Part shown: positions 1 through 9,774 of the stretch, piece by piece
Numbering within the stretch: position 1 is the first letter of the stretch
How the letters are laid out: every line of letters starts with the position of its first letter
DNA from: an uncultured Prevotellaceae bacterium
Lineage (GTDB): Bacteria; Bacteroidota; Bacteroidia; Bacteroidales; Bacteroidaceae
Length of the DNA stretch: 64,000 bases
NCBI GenBank assembly: GCA_945833925.1
Contig: CAMAFX010000003.1
Coordinates: 18,012 to 82,011, forward strand
Direction of reading: 5' to 3'
The notes under the pieces: generated by a model
What the model was told of the DNA's origin: nothing
Seen by the model: the letters and a program-made list of their open reading frames with translations, nothing else
Database searches by the model: none
Program-made: the position numbers and the translations under genes

Positions 1-178
1 TGGTTGCCAATCCTGCTATGGCATCCTGGCCGGCACCATTGCCGATAAATGCACAGTCTACAATGTTTAGAATACTGCTTGCTGTCATGGCAATGATGGC
101 AGGCAGTGCGTATTTGAGTAGAAGTGAACCTATGTTTTGTGTGCCAAGTTCCGTGGGCACTTTCTTCGTTGCTTGCAT
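1..178 (-). CDS. MATE family efflux transporter, N-terminal part (truncated by window edge)
   Basis: Reverse-strand translation from CAT at 176-178: MQATKKVPTELGTQNIGSLLLKYALPAIIAMTASSILNIVDCAFIGNGAGQDAIAGLAT, typical MATE N-terminus; absent from the ORF track because it is partial. Confidence 0.8.
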   Translation of the reverse strand, partial: MQATKKVPTELGTQNIGSLLLKYALPAIIAMTASSILNIVDCAFIGNGAGQDAIAGLAT

Positions 179-291
179 AATTGAGTGCAAAATTACGAAT
201 AAAATGGGTAAGTGCAAATGCTGTTTCAGGAAAAAAGCGCGTAAATTATAAATAATGTTTCCCGCGCGTGCATACGTAAAGATTTTTTTTG

Positions 292-299
292 TAACTTTG
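292..299 (+). promoter_or_regulatory. Bacteroidetes -7 element TAACTTTG upstream of the decarboxylase operon
   Basis: TAnnTTTG motif about 75 nt before the ATG, A-rich 5' UTR; no clear -33 seen. Confidence 0.5.
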
Positions 300-372
300 T
301 GTCCGTTTTGAAAAATCTGAGCAATAAGGAAAACATACATAAAAACATAAACATTTTATTAAACAAACAAAA

Positions 373-1944
373 ATGAGTACTCAAACAGAAAAAATCAAGG
401 AGTTGATTGAACTCCGCGCCAAGGCCCGTGTCGGCGGTGGTGAGAAGGCAATCGAGAAGCAACATGCAAAGGGCAAGTTGACTGCCCGCGAGCGCATTAC
501 CATGTTGCTGGACGAGGGTAGCTTCGAAGAGATGGACATGTTCGTAGAGCATCGCTGCACGAACTTCGGCATGGAGAAGAAGCATTATCTGGGTGATGGT
601 GTTGTGACAGGTTGCGGTACAATCACAGGTCGTCTCGTCTATGTTTTCGCTCAGGACTTTACCGTAAGTGCAGGTTCTCTTTCTGAAATGTTGGCAAGCA
701 AGATCTGCAAGGTAATGGACATGGCTATGAAGGTAGGCGCACCAGTTATCGGTCTGAACGACTCGGGTGGTGCACGTCTGCAGGAGGGTATCAACGCTCT
801 GGCTGGTTATGCTGAAATCTTCCAGCGTAACATCATGGCAAGCGGTGTTATCCCTCAGATTAGCGGAATCTTCGGTCCTTGTGCCGGTGGTGCTGTTTAT
901 TCACCTGCATTGACCGACTTCACCTTGATGGTTGAGAACACCTCTTATATGTTCCTTACAGGTCCTGGTCCAGTTAAGGCTGTGTTGGGCGAGGTGGTAA
1001 CTCAGGAACAGTTGGGTGGCGCAAGTGTTCATGCTACAAAGTCGGGTGTGACACACTTCACCGCAAGCAACGATGAGGAGGCTATCGCTATGATCAAGCA
1101 GTTGATGAGCTATCTGCCTCAGAATAATCTGGAGACAACTCCTCGCGTTGAATGTACAGATCCAATCGACCGTATGGAGGACTACCTGAACGAGATTATC
1201 CCTGAGAATCCAAATATGCCTTACGACATGTACCAGGTTATCAGTGGTATAGTTGATAATGGCGAGTTCTTCGAGGTTCAGCCTAACTACGCAAAGAACC
1301 TGATTATCGGTTTCGCTCGCTTCAACGGTCAGTCTGTTGGTATCGTTGCCAACCAGCCTAAGCAGTTGGCTGGTGTGCTGGACAGCAACTCAAGCCGCAA
1401 GGGTGCACGTTTCGTTCGTACCTGCGACGCATTCAATATTCCTATCGTAACTCTCGTTGACGTTCCTGGATTCCTTCCTGGTACTGCTCAGGAGTATAAT
1501 GCAGTCATCCTGCATGGTGCCAAGTTGCTCTACGCTTACGGCGAGTGCACCGTACCTAAGGTAACCGTTACTCTGCGCAAGTCTTACGGTGGTAGCCACA
1601 TCGTTATGTCATGTAAGCAGTTGCGTGGCGACATCAACTACGCTTGGCCAAGTTCTGAGATTGCCGTTATGGGTGCCAGCGGTGCTGCATCGGTTCTTTA
1701 TGCTAAGGATGCCAAGGCTCTCAAGGACGAGGGTAAGGTTGAAGAGGCACAGGCTTACATCAAGGAGCAGGAGCAGGAGTACGAGAGACTCTTCGCCAAC
1801 CCATATCAGGCTGCCAAGTATGGTTACATCGACGATGTCATCGAGCCACGCAATACTCGTTTCCGCATCATCCGCGCTTTGGCTCAGTTGGCCAATAAGA
1901 AGGTTACCAACCCAGCCAAGAAGCATGGCAACATCCCCTTGTAA
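373..1944 (+). CDS. mmdA: Acyl-CoA carboxylase / methylmalonyl-CoA decarboxylase carboxyltransferase (alpha) subunit
   Basis: 523 aa; carboxyltransferase motifs ([41 protein letters not shown]); first gene of a Na+-pump decarboxylase operon. Confidence 0.92.
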   Translation: MSTQTEKIKELIELRAKARVGGGEKAIEKQHAKGKLTARERITMLLDEGSFEEMDMFVEHRCTNFGMEKKHYLGDGVVTGCGTITGRLVYVFAQDFTVSAGSLSEMLASKICKVMDMAMKVGAPVIGLNDSGGARLQEGINALAGYAEIFQRNIMASGVIPQISGIFGPCAGGAVYSPALTDFTLMVENTSYMFLTGPGPVKAVLGEVVTQEQLGGASVHATKSGVTHFTASNDEEAIAMIKQLMSYLPQNNLETTPRVECTDPIDRMEDYLNEIIPENPNMPYDMYQVISGIVDNGEFFEVQPNYAKNLIIGFARFNGQSVGIVANQPKQLAGVLDSNSSRKGARFVRTCDAFNIPIVTLVDVPGFLPGTAQEYNAVILHGAKLLYAYGECTVPKVTVTLRKSYGGSHIVMSCKQLRGDINYAWPSSEIAVMGASGAASVLYAKDAKALKDEGKVEEAQAYIKEQEQEYERLFANPYQAAKYGYIDDVIEPRNTRFRIIRALAQLANKKVTNPAKKHGNIPL

Positions 1945-1974
1945 TCAGGCAACAAACCAGAAAATCAATAAACA

Positions 1975-2304
1975 ATGAATATCTTATCAGTAACCATACA
2001 GACATGGGAACTTGCCGGTATCAGCGTTGGTGTTGTATTTGTCATTCTCCTTGCCTTGGTACTCGTTCTGGGTATCTTTACTGCCGTAGCCAAGAAAACA
2101 ACGGCTAAGGTAGTTGAGGTGAAGAGCGACATTGTCACCAACAAGCAGGCAAAGGCGTTCTCAGAGGCAAGCGAGCAGGACAAGGCTGCTCTCGCTGTGG
2201 CTGTATATCTGTATTTCAACGATGACCACGACCACGAGAGTGGCGTGCTCACCATTAACAATGCTCCAAGCCATTGGGGTCAAGTACTTAATCCAATATT
2301 GTAA
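1975..2304 (+). CDS. OadG-like small membrane subunit of Na+-pumping decarboxylase
   Basis: 109 aa, single N-terminal TM helix, between carboxyltransferase and biotin carrier. Confidence 0.75.
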   Translation: MNILSVTIQTWELAGISVGVVFVILLALVLVLGIFTAVAKKTTAKVVEVKSDIVTNKQAKAFSEASEQDKAALAVAVYLYFNDDHDHESGVLTINNAPSHWGQVLNPIL

Positions 2305-2309
2305 TAAAG

Positions 2310-3032
2310 ATGAAAGAGATAAAGTTTAAGTTGGCTGGCCAGAGCTACACTGCTTGTGTAGAGGAGGAGAAGGGCGCAGGTGCCCTGAAGGTTACCCTCA
2401 ATGGTCAAACATATAACGTAGAGATTGATACCGCAGAGCACAAGATTCCCGTAGCTTCACCAGTAGCTGGTGCTCCTAAGGCTGCACAGAAGGGTGGTCC
2501 TGCTAATGTTAATTCAGAACTTCCTGGCACTGTAACCAAGGTGGTTGCACAGGCTGGTCAGCACGTTAAGCGTGGCGATGTACTTCTCGTTATCGAGAGT
2601 ATGAAGATGGCTAACGATATCGTCAGCGAGGTTGACGGTACTGTTCAGCGTGTTGCCGTAAGCGAGGGTGCTAATGTAAACCAGGGCGACCTGCTTGTTG
2701 AGATGGTGGCTGACTTCGTTGCTGCCGAGGCTCCTGCTCTCGCTCCAAAGCCAGCACCTGCTCCTGCTGCTGCTCCTAAGGCTGCACCTGCTCCTGCCGC
2801 AGCTCCTGTTGCTGCTGGTGCAAATGTGGTAACTGCTCCTCTGCCAGGTACTGTCACAAAGATCACCGTCAAGGTGGGTGACGCAGTCAAGGCTGGCGAC
2901 CAGGTTCTGCTTATGGAGGCAATGAAGATGGAGAACAGCATTACTTCTGAGTCTAACGGTACTGTCAAGGCAATCCTCGTAGAGGCTGGTGCACAGGTAC
3001 AGTCTGGTCAGGCATTGGTTGAGTTGGCTTAA
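2310..3032 (+). CDS. Biotin carboxyl carrier protein with two biotinyl domains
   Basis: Two biotin-attachment motifs, ESMKMAND (K99) and EAMKMENS (K206), joined by an Ala/Pro-rich linker. Confidence 0.92.
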   Translation: MKEIKFKLAGQSYTACVEEEKGAGALKVTLNGQTYNVEIDTAEHKIPVASPVAGAPKAAQKGGPANVNSELPGTVTKVVAQAGQHVKRGDVLLVIESMKMANDIVSEVDGTVQRVAVSEGANVNQGDLLVEMVADFVAAEAPALAPKPAPAPAAAPKAAPAPAAAPVAAGANVVTAPLPGTVTKITVKVGDAVKAGDQVLLMEAMKMENSITSESNGTVKAILVEAGAQVQSGQALVELA

Positions 3033-3064
3033 TTTAATTCATAATTCAAGACAAGATTTCGATT

Positions 3065-4357
3065 ATGAAGAATATTAAGTTTTTAAGCCTTCTGGCAGTT
3101 CTTATGCTCGTTGCTACTCCTGCGATGGCAGCCGAGGTGAACGTAGCAGAGGGATTGAGCAACTTCTTCAGCGAGATGGGTATCGTGTCCTTCTTCGTTG
3201 GTGACGGATGGAAGAACCTGGTGATGATTCTGCTTGGTTGCTTCCTGCTCTTCCTTGCCATCAAGAAGGAATATGAGCCTTTGTTGCTCCTCCCTATTGC
3301 CTTTGGTATGATTCTCACTAACCTGCCTGGTGCTGGTTTGTTTGACACTGCTTTGTGGAACGACGAGTTCCTCAAGGAAGGTTCGGCGCACTATCACGAC
3401 TACAATTACATCTTTGCACATGGCGGTCTGCTCGACATCTTGTACGTAGGAGTTAAGATGGGTATCTATCCATGTCTTATCTTCCTCGGTGTTGGTGCCA
3501 TGACCGACTTCGGTCCTCTGATTGCCAACCCCAAGAGTCTTCTTCTCGGTGCTGCTGCGCAGATTGGTATCTTCGCAACCTTCATCGTTACACAGATTGA
3601 TCTGCCTATCTTCGGTTTCACTCCAGCACAGGCAGCATCTATCGGTATCATTGGTGGTGCTGATGGTCCAACAGCCATCTTCCTGACTTCCAAGTTGGCT
3701 CCTGAGTTGCTCGGCCCTATCGCTGTTGCTGCATACAGTTACATGGCGTTGGTACCCGTTATCCAGCCACCAATCATGCGCCTTCTTACAACTGAGAGCG
3801 AGCGCAAGATTCGCATGAAGCAGCTCCGTACAGTAAGCAAGAAGGAGAAGATTATCTTCCCAATCGTGGTTGCTGTAATCGTATCTCTGGTTGTTCCTTC
3901 TGCAGCAACACTTATCGGCTGCTTGATGTTGGGTAACCTGATGAAGGAGAGTGGTGTGGTAGAGCGTTTGAGCAAGGCTGCACAGAACGAGTTGAACAAT
4001 ATCGTTGTCATCTGCCTCGGTCTTACCGTGGGTGCTACAGCCAGTGCCAGTGCTTTCATGAACTGGCAGACCGTAGGTATCCTCTGCGTCGGTATCGTTG
4101 CATTCGGTGTTGGTAGCGCTTGTGGTGTGCTTATGGCTAAGTTGATGAACCTCTTCCTCCCAAAGGATGGCAAGATCAATCCTCTGATCGGTTCTGCTGG
4201 TGTGAGCGCTGTTCCTATGGCTGCTCGTGTTAGCCAGACTGTTGGTCAGGAGGCAGATCGTCGCAACTTCCTCCTTATGCATGCTATGGGACCAAACGTG
4301 GCTGGTGTCATCGGTAGTGCAGTTGCAGCAGGTATCCTGCTCAGTTTCCTCGGTTAA
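3065..4357 (+). CDS. Na+-pumping decarboxylase beta subunit (OadB/MmdB family)
   Basis: 430 aa polytopic protein; [13 protein letters not shown] and [19 protein letters not shown] motifs. Confidence 0.93.
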   Translation: MKNIKFLSLLAVLMLVATPAMAAEVNVAEGLSNFFSEMGIVSFFVGDGWKNLVMILLGCFLLFLAIKKEYEPLLLLPIAFGMILTNLPGAGLFDTALWNDEFLKEGSAHYHDYNYIFAHGGLLDILYVGVKMGIYPCLIFLGVGAMTDFGPLIANPKSLLLGAAAQIGIFATFIVTQIDLPIFGFTPAQAASIGIIGGADGPTAIFLTSKLAPELLGPIAVAAYSYMALVPVIQPPIMRLLTTESERKIRMKQLRTVSKKEKIIFPIVVAVIVSLVVPSAATLIGCLMLGNLMKESGVVERLSKAAQNELNNIVVICLGLTVGATASASAFMNWQTVGILCVGIVAFGVGSACGVLMAKLMNLFLPKDGKINPLIGSAGVSAVPMAARVSQTVGQEADRRNFLLMHAMGPNVAGVIGSAVAAGILLSFLG

Positions 4358-4401
4358 TCTTTCGCGGATAGGCTGGTGACAGCCTATTTGCAGATATAAT
4401 A

Positions 4402-4511
4402 AAACTGCTACTGCTTTTCTTTGAAGCAGTAGCAGCTTTCTTTTGAAGCAGTAGCAGCTTTTTTTTAAAGCAGTAGCAGTTTTCTTTTGAAGCAGTAGCT
4501 CTCTTTTAGAT
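4402..4511 (+). repeat. 22-bp period tandem array (core AGCAGTAGCAG), preceded by an inverted copy
   Basis: AGCAGTAGC starts at 4425, 4447, 4469 and 4491 (exactly 22 bp apart); inverted copy AACTGCTACTGCTTTT at 4403-4418. Confidence 0.92.
4403..4446 (+). terminator. Intrinsic terminator of the decarboxylase operon, formed by inverted copy plus first repeat unit
   Basis: CTGCTACTGCTT / AAGCAGTAGCAG stem, loop about 7 nt, followed by CTTTCTTTT. Confidence 0.7.
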
Positions 4512-4535
4512 TAGTATTCTTGTTTGCCTGATGAT

Positions 4536-7115
4536 TTAAAGGAGAATCTTTCTTCCGTTGATGATATACAAACCGCGTTTGGGTGATGAGACAGCCCTGC
4601 CAGACAAGTCATAGACCTGTTCGCTTCTCAGTAATTCATCAGCACTGATGTTGCCTTGTGACACTGTTTCAATGCTTGTGTTGATGTCTGAATGTGTACT
4701 TATGGTTATGGATTGCTGCCATTTGCCTGATGACGCATTAATCTTGATATTTCCTTCCTTGCTGTTGGTGCGAATGATGGCAAGTGCTCGACCCTCGAAT
4801 AGTTTGGGGGTATTTGTGCGGAATGAAGCCATGTCGGTAGGCGAGGCGTTACCTGCTGCCAGCAACACACCTTCGCCCTCGACGGTGAAGTTGACCTTTT
4901 CGCTGGAGTTTCTTGTGCATACTCGTCCATCGCTGTCTATCAGTTCGGCGGTTACATATATCAGGTCCTTTCCGTTGCCGATGTAGTTGTCCCTGTCGGC
5001 GGTAAGGCGGATTCCTGTCGGAGTTCCTGTTGTTGTCAACTCAAAACGGTCTGTCTCCTTGTCATTTTCAACGTTGACGGCGCGCAGTGTACCGGGTACG
5101 TACCCAACCTTGAAACCTATCCAATAGGTGTTGCCAGGTGCACCCTCGCCAACCAGATTGTCGTTGAGATAGAGTCTTACTTTCGGTGCACGACTGTACA
5201 CATTCACGTTCATCTTGCTCTGGCTGTCGTATTCGGGCCATGTCCACTCCTGATGTTCCTGCTGCCATCCCCATGCCGAGATTCCCTCCTTGCTGTATGG
5301 CTGCTCAACAGCCATGGTGATTGGGGCGCGATGCCAAACGACGTCGCGGTAGTAGCTTTGTGGTTTCTTTTGTCCTATCAGGTCGATGTCGCCACACCAA
5401 CCATTGTACCAAGGCCATGGTTCGAACATTGGGGGGTTGGCGTTGAACAGGGCAGAACCGATTCCCGCTTCGCCAAGATAATCCATTGCTGTCCAGACGA
5501 AGTCACCGATGATGTATGGTTTCTGCTCTACAAGATCCCAGTTTTGAGAGGCTTCCTTCGGGTAGCTCTCCAGTCCGCAGATAATGCGGTTGGGGTGTGT
5601 GCCGTGGTCGTGCTCGTACTTAGAATACATATAATTATATCCGCCGACGTCCAGACTCTCAAATGCTTTTGAATCCTGTATGTCCCAATTGCCGCCCACT
5701 GCGTTCCAAGCGTCGCCAGCGTCCCATCCGCAGATGGCAGCTGTCACAGCTCTTTCTTTGTCGTAACTCTTTATGATGTTGCGCATCTCCTCGGCAACAG
5801 CCATTCCTGCAGGTTCAATTCGACCTGGTATCTCGTTTCCGATTCCCCACATTATGATGCTTGGATGGTTCATGTCGCGCTTCAGCATAACCTGCAGATC
5901 ACGAGTGTGATACTCAGGGAAATAGGTGTGGTAGTCGTCGTTGTTCTTTGAAAGATACCACTGGTCGAAGCACTCGTCAACAAACATCATGCCCAGACTG
6001 TCGCACAAGTGTATGAAGTGCTCTGACTGCATGTTGTGGCTGCCTCTCAAGGCGTTGTATCCTTGATTCTTCAGTAATTTTATCTTGCGTTCTTCTGCCT
6101 TGTCCCATGCGGCTGCACCCAGTAGTCCATTGTCGTGGTGTACGCAACCTCCATACAACAGGGTGGGTTTGCCGTTCAGCACAAAGCCTTTCTCGGCACT
6201 GAACTCCAGATGTCTCACACCGAATGGAATGGTAAGTTGGTCACCGTCCTCAGACATTCTGATTCTTATATTATATAAATAAGGTGTATCTGGACTCCAG
6301 AGTCTTGGCTGGTTCAGTGGCAGTGCAATCTTTATTTCCTCTTCGTTCTTTGCAAGTGTGTTGTAGTTGGCGGTTGTTGCACTTACCACCTTGCCCTGTA
6401 CGTCGAGCACTTCTGCACTCAGCGTTCCGCTGTGATTTTGCAGAGACTCGTTGATGACAGAAGTGACGAGGTTCACTACAGCATTCTCGCAGTGCTGGTT
6501 ATCCAGTGTTACTTGAGTGCTGATCTGCGTGCTCCATTCGTCGAGGTGTACTTTTGGTGTTGTCAGCATCCAAACGTGACGGTATATGCCACTACCTGCA
6601 TACCAGCGTGTGTTGTTGCCGTTGTTCTGCACCTTCACCAGAATGCGGTTTGTCTCGCCAATAGGCTTTAGGTATGGCGTAATGTCGAAACGGAAACTGC
6701 TGTATCCGTACGGGTTGAAGTAAACCTGGAAACCGTTGACGTAGACGGTAGAGTAGTTGTATGCGCCTTCGAAATACAGCGTGATTAGTTTGTCCTTTTG
6801 TGTTTCGTCCAGACAGAAGGTTTTCTCATACCATGCTTCGCCGCCTACCATCCATCCCGATTGGGTTGTGCCGATGGCATTGGTGCTGAAGGGACCTACA
6901 ACGTTGCCGCCGGCAGCCTTTGCCGCATCTGTTTCAACGCTCCAGTCGTGGGGAAGGTCCAGTTGGCGCCACGAGGCGGTCTCGTCGGCAGTGGGAATGG
7001 TGCTGAGTGCTCCGTATTGGTAGCGCCAGTCGTCGTCTATGCACTGCTTGCGTGTTTGTGCTATGCTCGTTGTGCTGAGCAGCAATGCTCCTATGAGTAA
7101 GAATGTATGTTTCAT
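4536..7115 (-). CDS. Glycoside hydrolase family 2 protein (beta-galactosidase-like), secreted
   Basis: MKHTFLLIGALLLSTTSIAQ signal; GIGNEI acid/base motif; IIGDFVWTAMDYLGEAG. Start moved from 7238 to 7115 to give the signal peptide. Confidence 0.88.
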   Translation of the reverse strand: MKHTFLLIGALLLSTTSIAQTRKQCIDDDWRYQYGALSTIPTADETASWRQLDLPHDWSVETDAAKAAGGNVVGPFSTNAIGTTQSGWMVGGEAWYEKTFCLDETQKDKLITLYFEGAYNYSTVYVNGFQVYFNPYGYSSFRFDITPYLKPIGETNRILVKVQNNGNNTRWYAGSGIYRHVWMLTTPKVHLDEWSTQISTQVTLDNQHCENAVVNLVTSVINESLQNHSGTLSAEVLDVQGKVVSATTANYNTLAKNEEEIKIALPLNQPRLWSPDTPYLYNIRIRMSEDGDQLTIPFGVRHLEFSAEKGFVLNGKPTLLYGGCVHHDNGLLGAAAWDKAEERKIKLLKNQGYNALRGSHNMQSEHFIHLCDSLGMMFVDECFDQWYLSKNNDDYHTYFPEYHTRDLQVMLKRDMNHPSIIMWGIGNEIPGRIEPAGMAVAEEMRNIIKSYDKERAVTAAICGWDAGDAWNAVGGNWDIQDSKAFESLDVGGYNYMYSKYEHDHGTHPNRIICGLESYPKEASQNWDLVEQKPYIIGDFVWTAMDYLGEAGIGSALFNANPPMFEPWPWYNGWCGDIDLIGQKKPQSYYRDVVWHRAPITMAVEQPYSKEGISAWGWQQEHQEWTWPEYDSQSKMNVNVYSRAPKVRLYLNDNLVGEGAPGNTYWIGFKVGYVPGTLRAVNVENDKETDRFELTTTGTPTGIRLTADRDNYIGNGKDLIYVTAELIDSDGRVCTRNSSEKVNFTVEGEGVLLAAGNASPTDMASFRTNTPKLFEGRALAIIRTNSKEGNIKINASSGKWQQSITISTHSDINTSIETVSQGNISADELLRSEQVYDLSGRAVSSPKRGLYIINGRKILL

Positions 7116-7128
7116 GTCGGTCTTTTGT

Positions 7129-8178
7129 TTATTTGATGAACGCTCCAAATCCTTTGATGTGTGCCCGGCCCGTAGCAGGCACAAATGCTGTCCCCTCGTA
7201 GTTGAGGATGTAAGAACCAGCCGTGTGTTCGTGAACACGGTATGTGCCGTGCAGTGTCAGATTGCCTATTTTCACAGGTTCAGGCATTGCAGACGTGATG
7301 AGTGAGACTCCAAGACATATCAGTTCGTCGACTGTCTTCTTTGCCTTAACCAGATAGACCTTTCCTGCTTCCACGCTGTTCTCAGTCTGAGTTGTAAAAG
7401 TTATCTTTCCGTCTTCCAGTTTGGCGGTCTTTATTGATGCAATGCTTTGGAATAAGGTGGAAGCCACATCCTCGGAGATGGCAACAGGCAGACACAGTGC
7501 GACATAGCGGTCTTGTGGCAGGTGTTTGTGCAGGTAGACGTTCGAGAAGATGTCCTTGCTGACAACGTATGTGTCGTAGTTCTCGTCGAGAGAGATGGCA
7601 GATGTTATGTCACCTATGGAGGTCATCTTGAGGCGAACGTCTGCCAGACATATCCATGTGTTCTTGTTTGTGGCGTTTGCTCTCACACCAATGCGTACGC
7701 TGCCTTCCTTGTCGGTCTTCAACTTGACGCTCAGTCTCTGCCATTTGTTACTGGTGCATTCTGTCTCGTTGTCTCCCAAAAACAGCGAGATTCCGCCATT
7801 GTTTCTTCCAGACTGGGTGTCGCTGACGTAGACTTGTGCAACAACACATGCTTCCAGAACGTATTCGCCTGCTGGCAGGAATAAATCCTGAAATATAATG
7901 TCACGGCTGGTGACAGGGTTTGCTGTCCAGCTTTCGATGCCCGTTCCGGCATAGTCTGACGAGTTGAAGAGTGCAACGTTCTTGGCATAGTGACTTCCGC
8001 TTGTGCCAGCCTGCTCGTTTGAGTGATGCTGCCATCCCGGTGCATTTTCACATGAGGCATTTGCAACCATGCCAGTCAGGTCGAGTGGATTGCTCTCGCT
8101 GATGTTTGTCGGAACTTGTGCCGATGTCAGAAGACTGACGCACAATCCGCAGAGTAGTGTAAACAGGTGTTTTCTCAT
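7129..8178 (-). CDS. Secreted protein of unknown function, carbohydrate-binding-like N-terminal half
   Basis: Signal peptide MRKHLFTLLCGLCVSLLTSAQ; 13 nt upstream of the GH2 gene, same strand. Confidence 0.6.
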   Translation of the reverse strand: MRKHLFTLLCGLCVSLLTSAQVPTNISESNPLDLTGMVANASCENAPGWQHHSNEQAGTSGSHYAKNVALFNSSDYAGTGIESWTANPVTSRDIIFQDLFLPAGEYVLEACVVAQVYVSDTQSGRNNGGISLFLGDNETECTSNKWQRLSVKLKTDKEGSVRIGVRANATNKNTWICLADVRLKMTSIGDITSAISLDENYDTYVVSKDIFSNVYLHKHLPQDRYVALCLPVAISEDVASTLFQSIASIKTAKLEDGKITFTTQTENSVEAGKVYLVKAKKTVDELICLGVSLITSAMPEPVKIGNLTLHGTYRVHEHTAGSYILNYEGTAFVPATGRAHIKGFGAFIK

Positions 8179-8381
8179 AAGTACTTTTGTTGTCTATTTT
8201 TTTGCAAAGATACAGATACTATTAGGTTAGGAGGTGATAATTTGTTTCACGATGTGTTATTTTTGGTTCATTATCTCATTTTTTTTTGCATTCATACTAC
8301 GCTTTGCTGTTTTTTTCGTAAATTTGTTGGATGACAGGTGAGAATATACAGATTCGAAAACGCAACATAAACAATAAAACG

Positions 8382-9770
8382 ATGAAGAAGTCTTTTTTAT
8401 TTCTTATAGCAGTAAGTTTGACACTGTGGGTGTCAGCTCAGTCTACCAAGGCTCGACAGGAGATACATGACAACATACTGCTCAGTGCTTCAAACTACGT
8501 GGCCTATGTGGACCCTACACTTCCCTTGACCCCTGCTCCAAAAGGATACGAACCGTTTTACTTGACCCATTACGGACGTCACGGTAGCCGCTGGCTTATT
8601 GGCGAGTGGGAGTATCAGGATGCCATGGGCGTCCTGCAGCGTGCACATGAAAACGGAAAGTTGACCGAGCGTGGCGAACTTCTCCGTATGCAGATGGAGG
8701 CAATATGCCAAAGCGCCACAAACCGTCGTGGCGAGTTGACCGGGGTAGGCGAGCGTCAGCACCATCGTATAGGCAAGCGTATGACCGAGCATTTCCCTGA
8801 GATTTTCAAGGCAAAGAACACTCAGGTTGACGCTCGAAGCACGGTTGTTATCCGTTGCATCCTGAGTATGGTGGCAGAGTGCGAGGAGATATCATCTTTC
8901 AATCCTAATGTAAAGATTCACAATGATGTAAGCGAATCGCTGCAATATTATCTGAATGCGGGCTGGGAGAAGCGTATCCATGAGGACAACTCCGTGAAGT
9001 GGAAGAGCGTCTTCGACTATAACAAGGAGTATGTTCATCCAGAGCGTTTCTGGAGTTTGGTGATGAACGACCCTGACTATCGTGACGAGAAGATTGCCAG
9101 CAGAAGTACGTTTATGAAGCGTGTCTTCGACATAGCAGGCAACATGCAGAGCCATTTCGGCAACGAGGCAGACAATGTGAGCGATAAGGATATCCGCAGC
9201 AATGACATTCAGCCTGAAAACGGCATTGTAAATGGTCAGTGGCTTGACAGCAAGTCGCTTTTCGACCTCTTTACAGAAGACGAGGCATACAATCTGTGGC
9301 GTTGCAAGAACATAGAGTGGTATGTCAACTACTCAAGCGGCATCAGTCCGTTTACTCAAAAGAATCTTCTCAGAAATTTCCTTGAGACAGCCGATACGAT
9401 CGTATCAAGCAAGGACTATCATGGTGCGACACTGCGTTTCGGTCATGAGGTCTGTGTCATGCCGCTTGCGGCATTGCTGGAGTTGGGCGACTGCTACCCC
9501 GACGTACCCATGGACTCGCTTCAGAACCTTGATGCCAAGTGGGCAAACTATCGCATCTTCCCAATGGCAAGCAACATACAGTTGGTGTTCTATCGTCCCA
9601 AGAAAGGCAAGGATGGAGACATTCTCGTCAAGGCACTCCTGAACGAGCGCGAACAGACTCTGCCTGTCAAGACCGATATGTATCCATATTACAAGTGGAG
9701 CACTCTCCGTACATACTACGAGCATAAACTCACTTCCTTCGAGAAACCTAAAATGAAGGGAAGAAGATAG
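8382..9770 (+). CDS. Secreted histidine-type phosphatase (MINPP/phytase-like)
   Basis: Signal MKKSFLFLIAVSLTLWVSAQ; THYGRHGSRW catalytic motif; C-terminal FGHEVCVMPLAALL. Confidence 0.75.
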   Translation: MKKSFLFLIAVSLTLWVSAQSTKARQEIHDNILLSASNYVAYVDPTLPLTPAPKGYEPFYLTHYGRHGSRWLIGEWEYQDAMGVLQRAHENGKLTERGELLRMQMEAICQSATNRRGELTGVGERQHHRIGKRMTEHFPEIFKAKNTQVDARSTVVIRCILSMVAECEEISSFNPNVKIHNDVSESLQYYLNAGWEKRIHEDNSVKWKSVFDYNKEYVHPERFWSLVMNDPDYRDEKIASRSTFMKRVFDIAGNMQSHFGNEADNVSDKDIRSNDIQPENGIVNGQWLDSKSLFDLFTEDEAYNLWRCKNIEWYVNYSSGISPFTQKNLLRNFLETADTIVSSKDYHGATLRFGHEVCVMPLAALLELGDCYPDVPMDSLQNLDAKWANYRIFPMASNIQLVFYRPKKGKDGDILVKALLNEREQTLPVKTDMYPYYKWSTLRTYYEHKLTSFEKPKMKGRR

Positions 9771-9774
9771 GTCG

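Noticed and set aside
18-251. 77-aa + strand ORF in track
   Set aside because: Opposite strand encodes a clear MATE transporter N-terminus (1-178, -).
3083-4282. 399-aa antisense ORF
   Set aside because: Lies opposite the conserved OadB-type gene; His/Gln/Thr-rich composition typical of shadow ORFs in this codon usage.
6264-6287. Match to the TATATAAATAAGGT motif
   Set aside because: Lies inside the GH2 coding sequence (LYNIRI region on the reverse strand); probably chance, so not counted in the 3'-hairpin motif set.
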